Assembly (NCBI RefSeq): GCF_947172395.1
Contig: NC_069092.1
Location: 8,291,418-8,355,417, forward strand
Length of the DNA: 64,000 bases
Source of the DNA: Bicyclus anynana
Taxonomy: Eukaryota > Arthropoda > Insecta > Lepidoptera > Nymphalidae
Reading direction: 5' to 3'
Part shown: positions 22,849 through 36,400 of the stretch, piece after piece
How positions within the stretch are numbered: position 1 is the first letter of the stretch
How the letters are laid out: every line of letters starts with the position of its first letter
Notes under the pieces: model-generated
Told to the model about the DNA's origin: nothing
What the model saw: the letters and a program-made list of their open reading frames with translations, nothing else
Databases searched by the model: none
Position numbers and translations under genes: made by a program

Positions 22849-25800
22849 CATACATACAGCCGAACGTAGAACCTCCTCCTTTTTGGAAGTCGGTTAAAAA
22901 GGAATAGAATCTAAGACTGCGAGTTTCTCTATTTATGCAGTTTTATTTTATTTATTTATATGTAGTTTTTCTTTAATACATTATTATTTATTTAAACTTA
23001 TTAAATAACTTAAAGGATTTCCGAAATTGTAAGTTTCACGACAGAGTTAAGCCGTTTTGGAGCGAATATGTAATCATGTAATTTTTTTTAAAAACAATTT
23101 AATTTACAGAAACCTAAAATAACTTTATCTCTATTATTATACAATGACTAAAGTTTTTATTTATTTGAAAAGTTAAAATAAATGGCCCTTGGTCTCCATT
23201 TTTACTACTACTTTTTTATTAAGTAACAGCGAATTAGCTTTTTAAAAATCTGCGTTTTAAATACTTAATACGAAAAAAAATATTTAAAAATTCAAATATT
23301 TTAATACTACTTATTTGTTTTTTCCAGGTGTCGAGTCTCATTTACGTGGTAGTGATGGTCCGAGACGTGAACGTGAATCGTGACAACAAAGTGTCAGTAT
23401 TGAACTGGCGCCTACCTCTAAACGCCGTCCAGTGCCTCGTCAGAAAAAGAGAAGAACACAAGAGGATGGTGATTCTTCTCATGTTGGTGGTCGCGCTTGG
23501 AGACAGAATGTTGTTGTCAGGTAGATTTATTGATTCTGAGTATGGATAAAGTTATCTTGATTGAATTTTAGGTAAAATGTTGTTGATAGGTTGATGATCT
23601 ATTATATATCGACAACAAAGTGACAGTGTTGAACTGGCGCCTACCTATAAACGCTGTCCAATGCCTCGTCAGAAAAAGAGAACACAAGAGGATAGTGATT
23701 TTTCTCATGTTGGTGGTCGCGCTTGGAGACAGAATGTTGTTGTCAGGTATATTTACTTATTCTGAGTATGGATAAAGTTCTCTTGATTGAATTTTAGGTA
23801 GAATGTTGTGATAGGTATAATAATTGTTAATTGATAATTATTGACGAATAGGGTAATTCCAGGATAGATGCCCCAGTGGGATAGATGACTTGATTTTTAT
23901 TTCACTATGTTAGGAGCACTGTAGGAGTTAAATTTTACTGTAAGTAACGAGTCCTCCCCCTGCAAACCTTAGTGTCGGGAGGAATTTCGACCGGAGTGCA
24001 TGCGTTTCGTCTGTGTGAGTAAAAATGTTCCGCGGTGAGACGACAAAAGGCGCCAAAATAAGATTCGTAAGTTCTTTCAACAGTGTATTTTTTCTCTCGC
24101 TTATAATTTTATTTTTTTTTCTATTTGTCTGCTTGCATTGAAGATTAGCCTATGTAAAGTGATAGATTTTATAGTAATTGAAACTCAACTTTTGTTTTTA
24201 TTGATAAGGGCATCTATCCCCTACAAAAAGTATAGTTGCCCCGTTTTTTATTAGGATAGATGCCCCTAAGGGCAACTATCCCCAACTGTTTATTATAAGT
24301 GTTGTGTTGTTGCAGGAGAGCAAAATGCCTCGTAAATATAAAAGGAAACAGGGTGTTGTCCCTCGTACTGTAACCTAGACCGAAGTCAGTATGCTAGCAG
24401 CGTTTGAAGAGATGAAAAAGGGAGAGAAAGGCGTAAATCAGATTTCTAGAATATAAGGAATAGCATCTAAAATATTAAGACGAAGATTTGCCGTTAACAG
24501 CAATTCTTATTTTTAAAGTTACTGTATGTGTTGTTGTTTTAAATTTTGAATTACTTTTACTTTGTATTGTATTGCATCATATCATTGTAGTTACTGTCTG
24601 GCATAATTATTACTGAAAAAAATAATATATATCCAGCATTTATTTTTATTTGTTTTATGAAAACATGCTGTAATAACAAAAAACGACTCGTGGCTCTTAC
24701 ATTCAAATTGGGAGAAGCTGGATTTCCGCTGGACCGAACAGAAATACGTCAGTTAGCATACCAGTTTGCTAAAAAGCTACAGCTAAAGTATAACTGAATA
24801 AATGAAAATGAAAGTTACATAAAACACCATAAATACTGATTATAATAATATAGTTGTTTGATTTCAGAACAAACCAATAACAATGTTCAATCTAAGTCGC
24901 CAATCCCCACTAAGGGCACCTATCCTCAGAAGATTTTTCATGACAAGTCTTCTATCCGCCACAGTAGGCGTCTATCCCATTTTTTAGAGGTCCATAAAAT
25001 TACAATTTACACAAAATCTACACAGTCTATATCAGAAAGATTCAGATAATATAGAACATTAAGAAATATATTTAATATCTCCCAAAGAACGCAATGCTCT
25101 AAGATTATAAAATTCGTAGTTATTTAGCATTTTCGAAAAGTGGGGCATCTATCCTGGACTTACCCTATATGTACCTAGGACACACAGTCCAGTTAGGACT
25201 GTGTGTCTTAGGTACATAGAACATGAGCACTAGTCATAATCTTCGTCTTGCTCATGTTCCTTTTTTGGCCCACACGTTGAGAAATTTTGCTGAGGTCGTT
25301 GAGCATTCATTGAGGTCATCCAGGGTCTCTGTCATAATAACTACATCGTCGGTAAACCGTAGTTCAGTGATGTACTCACTATTGATGTTGATGCCAAATC
25401 CGTTCCAGTCCAGACATCTTCCAATGCAGCGGTAAATAGCTTCGGGGAGAGAGAACACAAGAGGACTGGTAATACTTATCATGTTGGTAGTCGCTCTTGG
25501 GGACAGAATATTGTGTGTCAGGTAGATTTACTTATTCTGAGTATGTATAAAGTTCTCTTGATTGAATTTGAGGTAGAATGTTGTTGATAGGTATAGATGA
25601 CCTAATTATCAACAACAAAGTGTCAATGTGGAATTGGCGATAACATCTTAATGCCGTCCAATGCCTCGTCAGGAAAATGAGAAGAACACAAGAGGATAGT
25701 AATATTTCTCATATTGGTAGTTGCTCTTGGAGACAGAATGTTGTATGTTAGGCAGATTTACTGATTCTGAGTATTGTTAAAGTAGATTTTTACATGCTTC

Positions 25801-27387
25801 ATATTAGCTTCACTTGTAACCCACTTCCCGGTCTCCGTGTAGGATGAAATTTTGCACACGCTCTGAGTTCTGAAGACAATACATGACTAGCTCAGAAACG
25901 TCATTACAAATTCAATATAGCGGCCTTCCCAAGATGACGGACTGGCAGTTTGTAATTCACCCCCATGATATGGATATCAAATGAAAGGGTTTGCTGTCAG
26001 AAATACGAAAAAAAGAGTCACGTAACTTAAATCCAATATTTGTAATTTTTATTGCATGCTAAAAGCGTGTTTTTTAGTTTTTTAAACTATTTAAAATTAT
26101 TTCACTGACAAAGAATACAATAAGGGCTAACTTATCCTAATAACTCACTTGTGATGTAGGTACTTGATGTGTATTTAACAAAGTCGAGTTAATTGATCTT
26201 TAATTAATTAAATTTTCCTCCGACCTAAATGACAGTAAAACTGTTGAAACATTTATTTCATATTTTGTGAATGTGAAATACACGAATACTCTATCTAAAA
26301 AAAAGGGACGGAAACATAAACATAGTTGAGGCGGGGATCGAACCACCACCTCTCGGTAATGAACCCTTTACCGTTGAGCTATTGAGGCTTTAACTATGCA
26401 TTTATGTCACTGCCATTGTTTGTTACTCATGTCTCATACATTTCATTTGAATTTTATAAGACATGAGCAACAAAAAATGGCCTTTAGGGCACCAGCGTTG
26501 GAGGTACTTACAATGAAAGTGAGAGGAAATAAATTATAGCTGTGTCAAAAATTTATTCAAATTTATTCGACGAAAAATAATAAAACATTTTTAGCATTAT
26601 ACTCGTATATATTGTATAAGAAGAATATAATATTCACATCACAGGCTATTAATTGGAAAATAAGAGCTATTCATCAATAATCATCAATAAATACATTTAT
26701 GACAAATAAAAAAATATACTGTAAAACTATGATACTAATCTGTACCACATCAAGATATTAAATACTAATAAATAAATACATTTATGACAAATAAAAAAAT
26801 ATACTGTAAAACTATGATACTAATCTGTACCACATCAAGATATTAAATACTAATAAATAAATACATTTATGACAAATAAAAAAATATACTGTAAAACTAT
26901 GATACTAATCTGTACCACATCAAGATATTAAATACTAATAAATAAATACATTTATGACAAATAAAAAAATATACTGTAAAACTATGATACTAATCTGTAC
27001 CACATCAAGATATTAAATACTAATAAATAAATACATTTATGACAAATAAAAAAATATACTGTAAAACTATGATACTAATCTGTACCACATCAAGATATTA
27101 AATACTAATAAAAGGTTCTCGAATATAAATAAGTTCTAAAAACTTTCTTGAACTTCAAATTCCAAAAGCTACAGACTTCACGATTTCTGTCGCCGGTAAA
27201 CTTATGATGTGATGAACATTTTCTTGGGGTAGAGCATTTCATAAAGTAGTGTAACAGAAGGTGGGAGAAGTAAAATAATATTTTCACTGTACACAAATTT
27301 ATTCGATAACAATTTCAGCATAGCTTCCGCAATAATGTTAATATTACACGCTGATGATAGTATATGAATGAATCTGCTAAACAACCC

Positions 27388-27424
<37 letters not shown>

Positions 27425-30400
27425 ACTATAATAAAAGAGTAGAAATCGAGTGTCTGTACTTTGCCCAAATTTAACTAAAATCAAGTTAGGGCGATTAGAA
27501 AAGAGCAATAGAATACAAAAATATTTTTTTTAATTTTCTTGTCTGTCTGTCTGTCTGTCCTTCTGTCTGTATGTTCGCGCTATTCTCTGGTTCTACTGAA
27601 CGGATTTTAATGCAGTTTTCACAAATAGATTAAGCAAAGTTCAGGGCAACATATAGGCTTTGTTTCATTAAGATCGGACAGATAGAAAAAAAGTTATCTT
27701 GAAAAAACCGGATTGCTCAAATTTATTCGCCGGCGTTATTTGGACAAACGAGTTTTCCACTAAAACCGTGTAATATCGATATTGAGGCACATATTCTATA
27801 CTCAACTGACCAATTTGTTTGTTTATTTGGTTGAACGTGCCTAGCTAATCATAGAAACTACTTGAAAGTTCAGTTTCAAATTGGATAATTCTCTTTGTGT
27901 TTAAATAGTCACATTGTCTGCTTTTTATCGTATAATGGTATGCAAGTTTTATTACTGTTTCAAGCAATAACTACTTATTTGATAGACCTAAAAGGAGATA
28001 ATTCATTTTGGGCCTTTATGAAATTAGTGCCGGCCAACAAACAAAAATAGCACGAATTTGGCGCAATAGCTAATCTATACTTCTGTCAAATTCTGTACAT
28101 AGAAGATATTTTAAAATTTTTTGATTAGAGGGCATTATACAATCGATACAAAATATTTGTTTTGATTTCTTGTCTGTCTGTCTGTCCGTATTTTTTGTTG
28201 ACCGGGCATCACGCTGAAACTACTGAATGAATTCAAATGAAACTTAGCACGGTATGAGAATATAATACGGAGCAAGATAAAGTATACTTTTAATAACGAA
28301 AATAAAATCTGAAGGCGGTGAAAAGTTTGTATGAATAGCCCTCCTTTTTTTCTGGTCAATTTACCCAAGAACAAAAAACGCGCGGCCTTTGGCCGCGCAC
28401 TTTATTATAGACCGGCCTTCGGCCGGGAGCTTATGATAGGGCCTCCGACCGTGGTTACGGCTGGGTATTTTACCCAAGCACAAAAAACGAAACGCGCGGC
28501 CTTCGGCCGCGCACTGTATTGTAAGCCGGCCTTGGGCCGGGAGTTTATGATACAGCCTTCGACCGTGACTACGGCTGGGTATTTTACCCAAACAAAAAAG
28601 AATCCGCGCGGCCTTCAGCCGGGGGTTTGTGATATGGCCTCTGATCGTGGTTACGGCTGGGGATTTTACCGATGCACAAAAAACGGAACGCGCGGCCTTC
28701 GGCCGGGGATTTGTGATATGGCCACTGATCGTGGCTACGGCTGGGCATTTTACTGATGCACAAAAAACGGAACGCGCGGCCTTCGTCCACGCACTTCATT
28801 GTACACCGGCCTATGACCGGGAGTTTGTGATATGGCCTCTGATCGTGGCTACGGCTGGGCATTTTACCGATGCACAAAAAACGGAACGCGCGGCCTTCGG
28901 CCGCCACTTTATTGCAAGCCGGCCTTCGGCCGGGGGTTTGTGATATGGCCACTGATCGTGGCTACGGCTGGGCATTTTACCGATGCACAAAAAACGGAAT
29001 GCGCGGCCTTCGGCTGGGGGTTTGTGATATGGCCTCTGATCGTGGCTACGGCTGGGCATTTTACCGATGTACAAAAATTGGAACGCGCGGCCTTCGGCCG
29101 CGCACTTTATTGTGCACCGGCCTTCGGCGGGGGATTTGTGATATGGCCTCTGATCGTAGCTACGGCTGGGCATTTTACCGATGCACAAAAAACGGAACGC
29201 GCAGCCTTCGGCCGCGCACTTTATTGTACACCAGCCTTCGGCCAGGGGTTTGCGATATGGCCTCTGATCGTGGCTACGGCTGGGCATTTTACCGATGCAC
29301 AAAGAACGGAACGCGCGGCCTTCGGCCGGGGGTTTGTGATATGGCCTCTGATCGTGGCTACGGCTGGGCATTTTACCGATGTACAAAAAACGGAATGCGC
29401 GGCCTTCGGCTGGGGGTTTGTGATATGGCCTCTGATCGTGGCTACGGCTGGGCATTTTACCGATGTACAAAAATTGGAACGCGCGGCCTTCGGCCGCGCA
29501 CTTTATTGTGCACCGGCCTTCGGCGGGGGATTTGTGATATGGCCTCTGATCGTAGCTACGGCTGGGCATTTTGCCGATGCACAAAAAACGGAACGCGCAG
29601 CCTTCGGCCGCGCACTTTATTGTACACCAGCCTTCGGCCAGGGGTTTGCGATATGGCCTCTGATCGTGGCTACGGCTGGGCATTTTACCGATGCACAAAG
29701 AACGGAACGCGCGGCCTTCGGCCGGGGGTTTGTGATATGGCCTCTGATCGTGGCTACGGCTGGGCATTTTACCGATGTACAAAAATTGGAACGCGCGGCC
29801 TTCGGCCGCGCACTTTATTGTGCACCGGCCTTCGGCGGGGGATTTGTGATATGGCCTCTGATCGTAGCTACGGCTGGGCATTTTACCGATGCACAAAAAA
29901 CGAAACGCGCGGCCTTCGGCCGTGCACTTTATTGCACACCAGCCTTCGGCCAGGGGTTTGCGATATGGCCTCTGATCGTGGCTACGGCTGGGCATTTTAC
30001 CGATGCACAAAGAACGGAACGCGCGGCCTTCGGCCGGGAGTTTGTGATAGAGCCTCCGACCGTGGCTAAGGTTGGGCATTTTACCCAAGCGAAAAAAACG
30101 CGCGACCTTCGGCCGGGCACTTTATTGTACACCGGCCTTCGGCCGGGGGTTTGTGCTAGGGGCTCCGACCGTGGCTAAGGCTGGGCATTTTACCCAAGCA
30201 CAAAAAACTTCGGCCGGGAGCTTATGATGGGACTACCGACCGTGGTTACCAAGCATTTTACCTAAGCAAAAAAAACGCGCACTTAATTGTATAGGGGTTA
30301 TGATTTTGTATTTTTCATATATAAAAAATTCGAAAATGTAAATAGAAGGGGCGAAGGGTTCAAAAATGTACATCGATTTCACGCGGACGAAGTCGCGGGC

Positions 30401-33400
30401 ATCTGCTAGTTTTATAATATTTGCAAAGTTAGTGTCTACTGTTGGTAGCACGAATATGTTTAGAATAAGTACGTTTTAATAATAGTTCTGGAGTATTATT
30501 ATACAAACCAAACGTCATAATTCTATCTAAAACACATTAATAAAGGATATTTATAACGATCGTAAAATAATATTAAAATATCGAAACACAAAGTTGAGAA
30601 ATTAAATACAAACTAAATCATAACGTGACGTCATAGTTGTTAAGAGTAAAAAACCCAATGATGAATTTATATCATGTAAAATAAATAATTATATTTATAT
30701 CAATAATTAATAATAACCTTTCCACTGTTCTGATTGATAATCATTGTTACTTAATTAAATTTAACTATAATAACCGGAAGTCATAAAAGTATGAATGAAA
30801 TGACGCTACTATACGCTAGGCGGCGACACTTATCTATACGAAATAGGCGGGAAGCAGGTACTATTTGAAACAGTAGTTTCATAAAGTAGAGCAAGGTTGC
30901 CCGAACCTGTACGCCCTATGTAAATCATCATTATCAACCCATATTCCACTCACTGCTGAGTTCGAGTCAGAATGAGAGAGGTTAGGTCAATAATAGTCCA
31001 CCACGCTGGCCCAGTGCGGATTGTCAGACTTCACACACACAGTGAATTAAGAAAATTCTCTGGTATGCAGGTTTCCTCACAATATTTTCATATGTTCAAT
31101 TAAGTAAAGTAATATCACGTGTCTCAACGTGATATAACTCTACTAAATTGAAAATATTGTTACATGTGTGTTTATTTTAATAATATCTAACTGTAATGGT
31201 CCAGGATCCGGGGAGCATCTCATCAAGATGAAGCTACTCACGGAAAATTACCTTGATAGTAATCAATTGTAAAAATGCTCCTCGGATCAAGGATTATAAC
31301 CTAATTTGCAATAAGTAAATTTTGATTTGTTGTCATCATACTGGAGCTAAATAAAAAATGAATAATAAGTATAAAAAAGTGTTAAAGACTGTTATTATGT
31401 CCATACACGATGCAAAATAATTCTCTAAATCTACTAGTATCTTACAATACTCGAAACAGTCTATAGAATAAATAAATAAATAATTTAAGAATGTAGGAAG
31501 TCTTCCAAGCATTTTTCCACTTTATATAAAAAATGTGGATAATCTAGAAAATGCCTTTATATCCTATTATTTGGTCCATACCTCAAGTTGGAATGGCAAA
31601 ATAAACTTTAGGTAAAGCAATAATACTTTCTTTGCATAACTTCTCCTGAACAGAAAATATATAGTCAAGAAAACTGTCTTCGTCGCATACTGCAACAGGA
31701 TTTTCCGATCTAGAACTAATACCTAAAGAATCTTTCTTAAGTTGGTCATAACTTTAGCAGAAGTCTGCATACAAAACTTTCGCTATAGTGAATGAAGTAC
31801 TATCGTCGATTGTCGGTAGGAGCATATTTTACTCATTGAAAAGTTGAGTGCAGTCAATGCAGCATAGCGACAGTCTATAGTGTGCCAATATTTTAGAAGG
31901 TGTGAAAAAATCATCTTTAAGTGATACAATACAAAGTAATGTGTTGTTGTACTTAATTAACAAAGTCGAGTTAGTTACGCCGTTTCATCATTTCCTTTTC
32001 CTTAGAAGTTCATCACATCATATCAGTATCCTTATGTGGGGGCAAAATACTCTTACTTCAATTTCTTCTATTCGTTTTTATCAGTCGTCAATTAAAATCT
32101 ACTCCTTTTACACACATGCCATGTGGCCTATGTGACACAGGTTGTACACACTCAAACCATCTCTTATTTGGCCTTCCTCTCTTTTTATGTTTCTTCCATT
32201 TGCAATTTCTGGCATTGATCTTTAATTTTTTGAATTTAACTTCACCTTGAATGGCAGAAAAAATATTAAAAGAGTCTTTTTTTATATTTTGTAAATGATG
32301 CACAAAGTTATTAGTGAATTGCAATTATTAAATTAAAAAAACAAGCCAAGTGCGTGTCGGGCCACGCACAGTGTAGGGTTCCGTAGATTAAGTTAATTTC
32401 CTAGAAAATGCCAAGGCAAAGTGGTATATAGAATATATTTTCGGTGAATGTGTTTCATATAGGTGATAAGAAACACATTCACCGAAAGCGAAAGCGCATT
32501 CAAATAAGAAAAGTAATAATTGTTTCGTGCGGGTCGTCTGGATTTCTTCATGTAACTAAAAAACCTAACAGAATGTCTACCTTGCACTTTGCATTGTTAA
32601 TTATATTGTATAGTTAACTTCTTATAAAATGCACATAACAGAAAAGTCAGAGGTGCATGCCCCGGACCGGATTCGAACCTATGCTCTCCGGGATCAGGGC
32701 ATCGGACATCGGAAGCGGTGTCTCAAACAGTGAAGGAAAAACCTCGCGAGGAAACCTGCATACCTAAGATTTTTTTATTTCTCTACGTGTGTGAAGTCTG
32801 CCAATCCGCATTAGGCCAGCGTGGTGGACTATTGGCCTAACCCCTCTCATTCTGAGAGACTAGTGCTCAGCTCATGAATGATGATGATGACTTTGTATTA
32901 TGATATTTAATTATTCAATTTGTTACAGCGGAGGTACTGCTCGCCTATATGTACTATCGGTATAAGTTCCAATGGGACGACGTGTTGTTTGGATCCTTCC
33001 TCGCCTACAGGAACACTATCAGCTTTGCGGGTGAGTTATACACATTATTCTCATTTATAAAGAAAGAGTCTTATTTTAAAACCATGTTTCGAAACTAATG
33101 GTCCATATACAAAATATTTATTAATGACCATATGACACGTGAAGGGTAGCAGCGGCAGTGATTGTACCATTATTTTGTGGTAGAGGAAACACCTCAAGCA
33201 GGTCCCAGGACTTGTGACATTGGAAGTAGGTTTAAAGGATCCTTTTAGAATGCATAAACACTCACCTTCCCTGCCAGACATATTCTCCATGCCCAAATTA
33301 AACAATTTCTGTTAAACAATAATTATAACACAAAACATTATCAATACATACTCTTCTTTGTGTATGTCATTCACGGCAAGTCGGACAAAATTATTAACGT

Positions 33401-36400
33401 AGACTTTTTCTACGTTGATAATTTTATCCGGTGTTTTTCTTTCAAGCCATCTTCCAGACTTCAGTGCGTTAGTTACGGAAAATATTTTTTGTTCTTGGGC
33501 CAATAACTATATCCGAACAGAATTCGATAGAAGAATTCGAACAGAAGAAGCTGCAATTTTTGCACAAACCTCTATTTTGATAGTACAAATTGATTAAAAC
33601 TGAATAAATTGTGTGCTAAAGTTATATAGATAGAATTATGTCGCAGTTAAGTTTATTTGTTGCTATTGTTTTAACACTATCTTATGAAATGTTATTATTG
33701 TTGTATTGCATTATTATTGCAGACTCGCTTTATCTGATTTTAAAATTGTCGCCGATATGCAGTTACAAATACCATATCGTACATTACTATCAATAATGTT
33801 ACATTTATCATCTGATTAATAATGGTAGGTAGAAACGCAATGTAAGACATCAACATCTCGAAATTTCTATTCGTGATTTGATAATTCTGTACATGAAATA
33901 TATTTCCAAAATTATTTTCAGGGGATGATTAGTGGTCGATACTGATGCCAAAAATGCAATCAGTAAAATTTTTGTCTGTCTGTCTGTCTGTATGTTCTTT
34001 ATAGAAACAAAAACTACTCGACGGATTTTAACGAAACTTGGTACAAATGTTTTTCATACTCCTGGGCAGGTTGCAGTGTACAGTGTATCATCACACTACA
34101 ATCAATAGAAGCAGAACAGTGAAGAGAAATGTTGAGAAAACGGGAGAAGTTACTCAATTTTTTATGCATCCGTCGCCGTCGCGTGGTAGGGTTAGAGTAA
34201 GGGTAGGGTTGGGTTAGGTTAGGGGTAGGGTAGTGGTAGGGTAAGCATATGATAGGGTACCCTACGGTAGGGGTAGGGCAGGGGTAGGGTAGGAGTAGTA
34301 TAGGGGTACGGTAGGGGTAGATTAGGGGTCAGGTTGGGGTAGGATAGGGGTAGAGTAGGGGTAGAGTAGGGGTAGGTTAGGGGTAGGGTAGGGATAGGGG
34401 TAAAAATAGGGTTTCACGCGGACGAAGTCGCGGGCATCCGCTAGTGTGTACTAATACTCTTCATACGAGTATCATTTTTTTTACTAGCAGGCGCCCTATG
34501 AATTCACCAGCGTAGTTCCCGTTCCTGTGGGAATCATCATCATCATATCAGCCGATGGACGTCTACTGCAGGACATAGACCTTTTGTAGGGACTTCCAAA
34601 CATCACTATACTGAGTCACCTGCATCCAGCGAATACCTGCGACTCGCTTGATGTCGTAAGTCCACCTGGTGGGGGATCGACCAACAATGCGCTTTCCGGT
34701 GTGGGGTCGCCTTTCCAGAATTTTGGGACCCCAACGTCCATAGGGTCTTCGAATTATGTGCCCTGTGCCATTCCCACGTCTGCTTTGCGACTCGTCGAGC
34801 TAAACAAAGTTATTAAACTATGCTTCTTCTGTGGAACTCCTCATTTCTTATTCGATCACGCAGAGAAAGTCCAACTCCTCGCAGCTTTGAGTCTTTTTAT
34901 GAGGGCCACAGTTAGCAACCAAGTTATGAAATAAAATATAGGCACTAACTATTACGTGACTTTCTATTGGTAAGAGAATTCTACAAATCTAGATCATCTG
35001 AACCGATTGTTAAAATGCTCTATTCGGAGGTTTGTTTTTTTGATGTTCTAGGGGGTACAATCCAGAGATTACTAGTACTCACAAACCCACAATCCTTACC
35101 TCTTTATTTAGATAAGATTTACGAAATCCATCAAATAGTCTTTTTTTTTTTAATTTTTTATTCTTTACAAGTAGCCCTTGACCACAATCTCACCTGATGG
35201 TACGTGATGACGTAATCTAAGATGGTAGCGGGCTAACTTGTTAGGAGTAGGAAGACAATCCACACCCCTTTCGTTTCTACACGGCATCGTACCGGAACGC
35301 TAAATCAAAATCAAATAGTGTATCGTTCGTTTAGATTTGGATCAAAATGCATTACAATGAATAGTGATGCTACATTTATTTTGATTTCATTATCACATTA
35401 ATTTATAGGCTATTAAAAGATTAATAAAAAAATTAATTGAAACAATACATGACATTCTATAAAAATAGCTAATAGTTTAGTGACATGCTCTTTGTTGTCT
35501 GTACATTAATTTCTACTTTAGATATCTTGATGTAATTTTTTTATATCGGACGTTTTGAAGATTTCGAATTTAATTGTTAACGTTGTTATTGTTTGTTTTT
35601 ATAATTTTAGGTATAGACAGTTGTAATAAAAATATTTATTAATTAGGTACTTATGTATGTAAAAATATGAGATATGTCTAAATTGGATCAGCGCTCTGCC
35701 TAACTCTCTGTAGTAAAATCGATCGACCGATTAGGATCGATCATGGGTCATGAAATCTATAATGAAATGATCCATGAAAAATTAAAAAAGATACTTTAAG
35801 CGTTTATGTAGATATTAAATCAAAAGAATTTGATTCACGTAGAACGTCATACATTATGATGAGTGTTAGTTTAGGGCAAGTAAAGTTAGAATATTTTTAG
35901 TCAATAATAATTGCATTATAATTTTGAGGATCATAGGCAATTTGAAGTTTTTGAGGAAACACAATAAAGTGAAAATTTATGCAACCGTCACGTACTGCTC
36001 CATATCTCCGATCGAGAGATCTGTATCAACCTTTTTATCAAACGTTGGATAGTGGAAAATTGTTTGTTTTTTTTTAGAATTGTGATTTGGCATCTTTCAC
36101 GTGATTAATACTCGGCAACAGAAAGAGGTTATTGTTAAAAACATTCGTGAAAAAGAAATAAATACAGTTCTAGCAATTATAGATCTTGTAGTTAGTTAAC
36201 TATCCCACCAAAACACTTTTATAACGCAATCTATGCTTATGGCGATGATTATATCATCATCATCATTAACAACCCATATTTGGCTCAATTTTGAACACGA
36301 GTCTCCTATCTGATTATTAAGGGTTAGTCCACCACGCTGGCCTAATGCGGATTGGCATACTTCACACACGTGGAGAACTAAGAAAATTCTCAGTCATGCA

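Noticed and set aside
26325..26395. Possible tRNA gene with A and B boxes
   Set aside because: The 5' end GCCTCAA has no complementary 3' end, and no acceptor stem forms. A related fragment recurs at 63195, so it is a SINE head.
28811..30178. Open frames of about 400-450 codons on both strands (28832-30178 +, 28870-30069 +, 28811-30088 -)
   Set aside because: They arise because the tandem units are 84 and 114 bp, both multiples of three, and stop-poor because of GC content. Simultaneous openness in several frames, lack of a start context and location in a Helitron argue against coding.
28372..30270. Regular repeats resembling a CRISPR array
   Set aside because: Units are contiguous and palindromic with no unique spacers, and the DNA is eukaryotic.
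31197..31290. Inverted GGATCCGGGGAGCAT / ATGCTCCTCGGATC
   Set aside because: Arms are short and mismatched; may be a MITE relic, but ends and target duplication could not be defined.
34185..34412. Telomere-like TAGGGG array
   Set aside because: Insect telomeres are TTAGG; this array is degenerate, short and flanked by Helitron sequence, so it is not an interstitial telomere.
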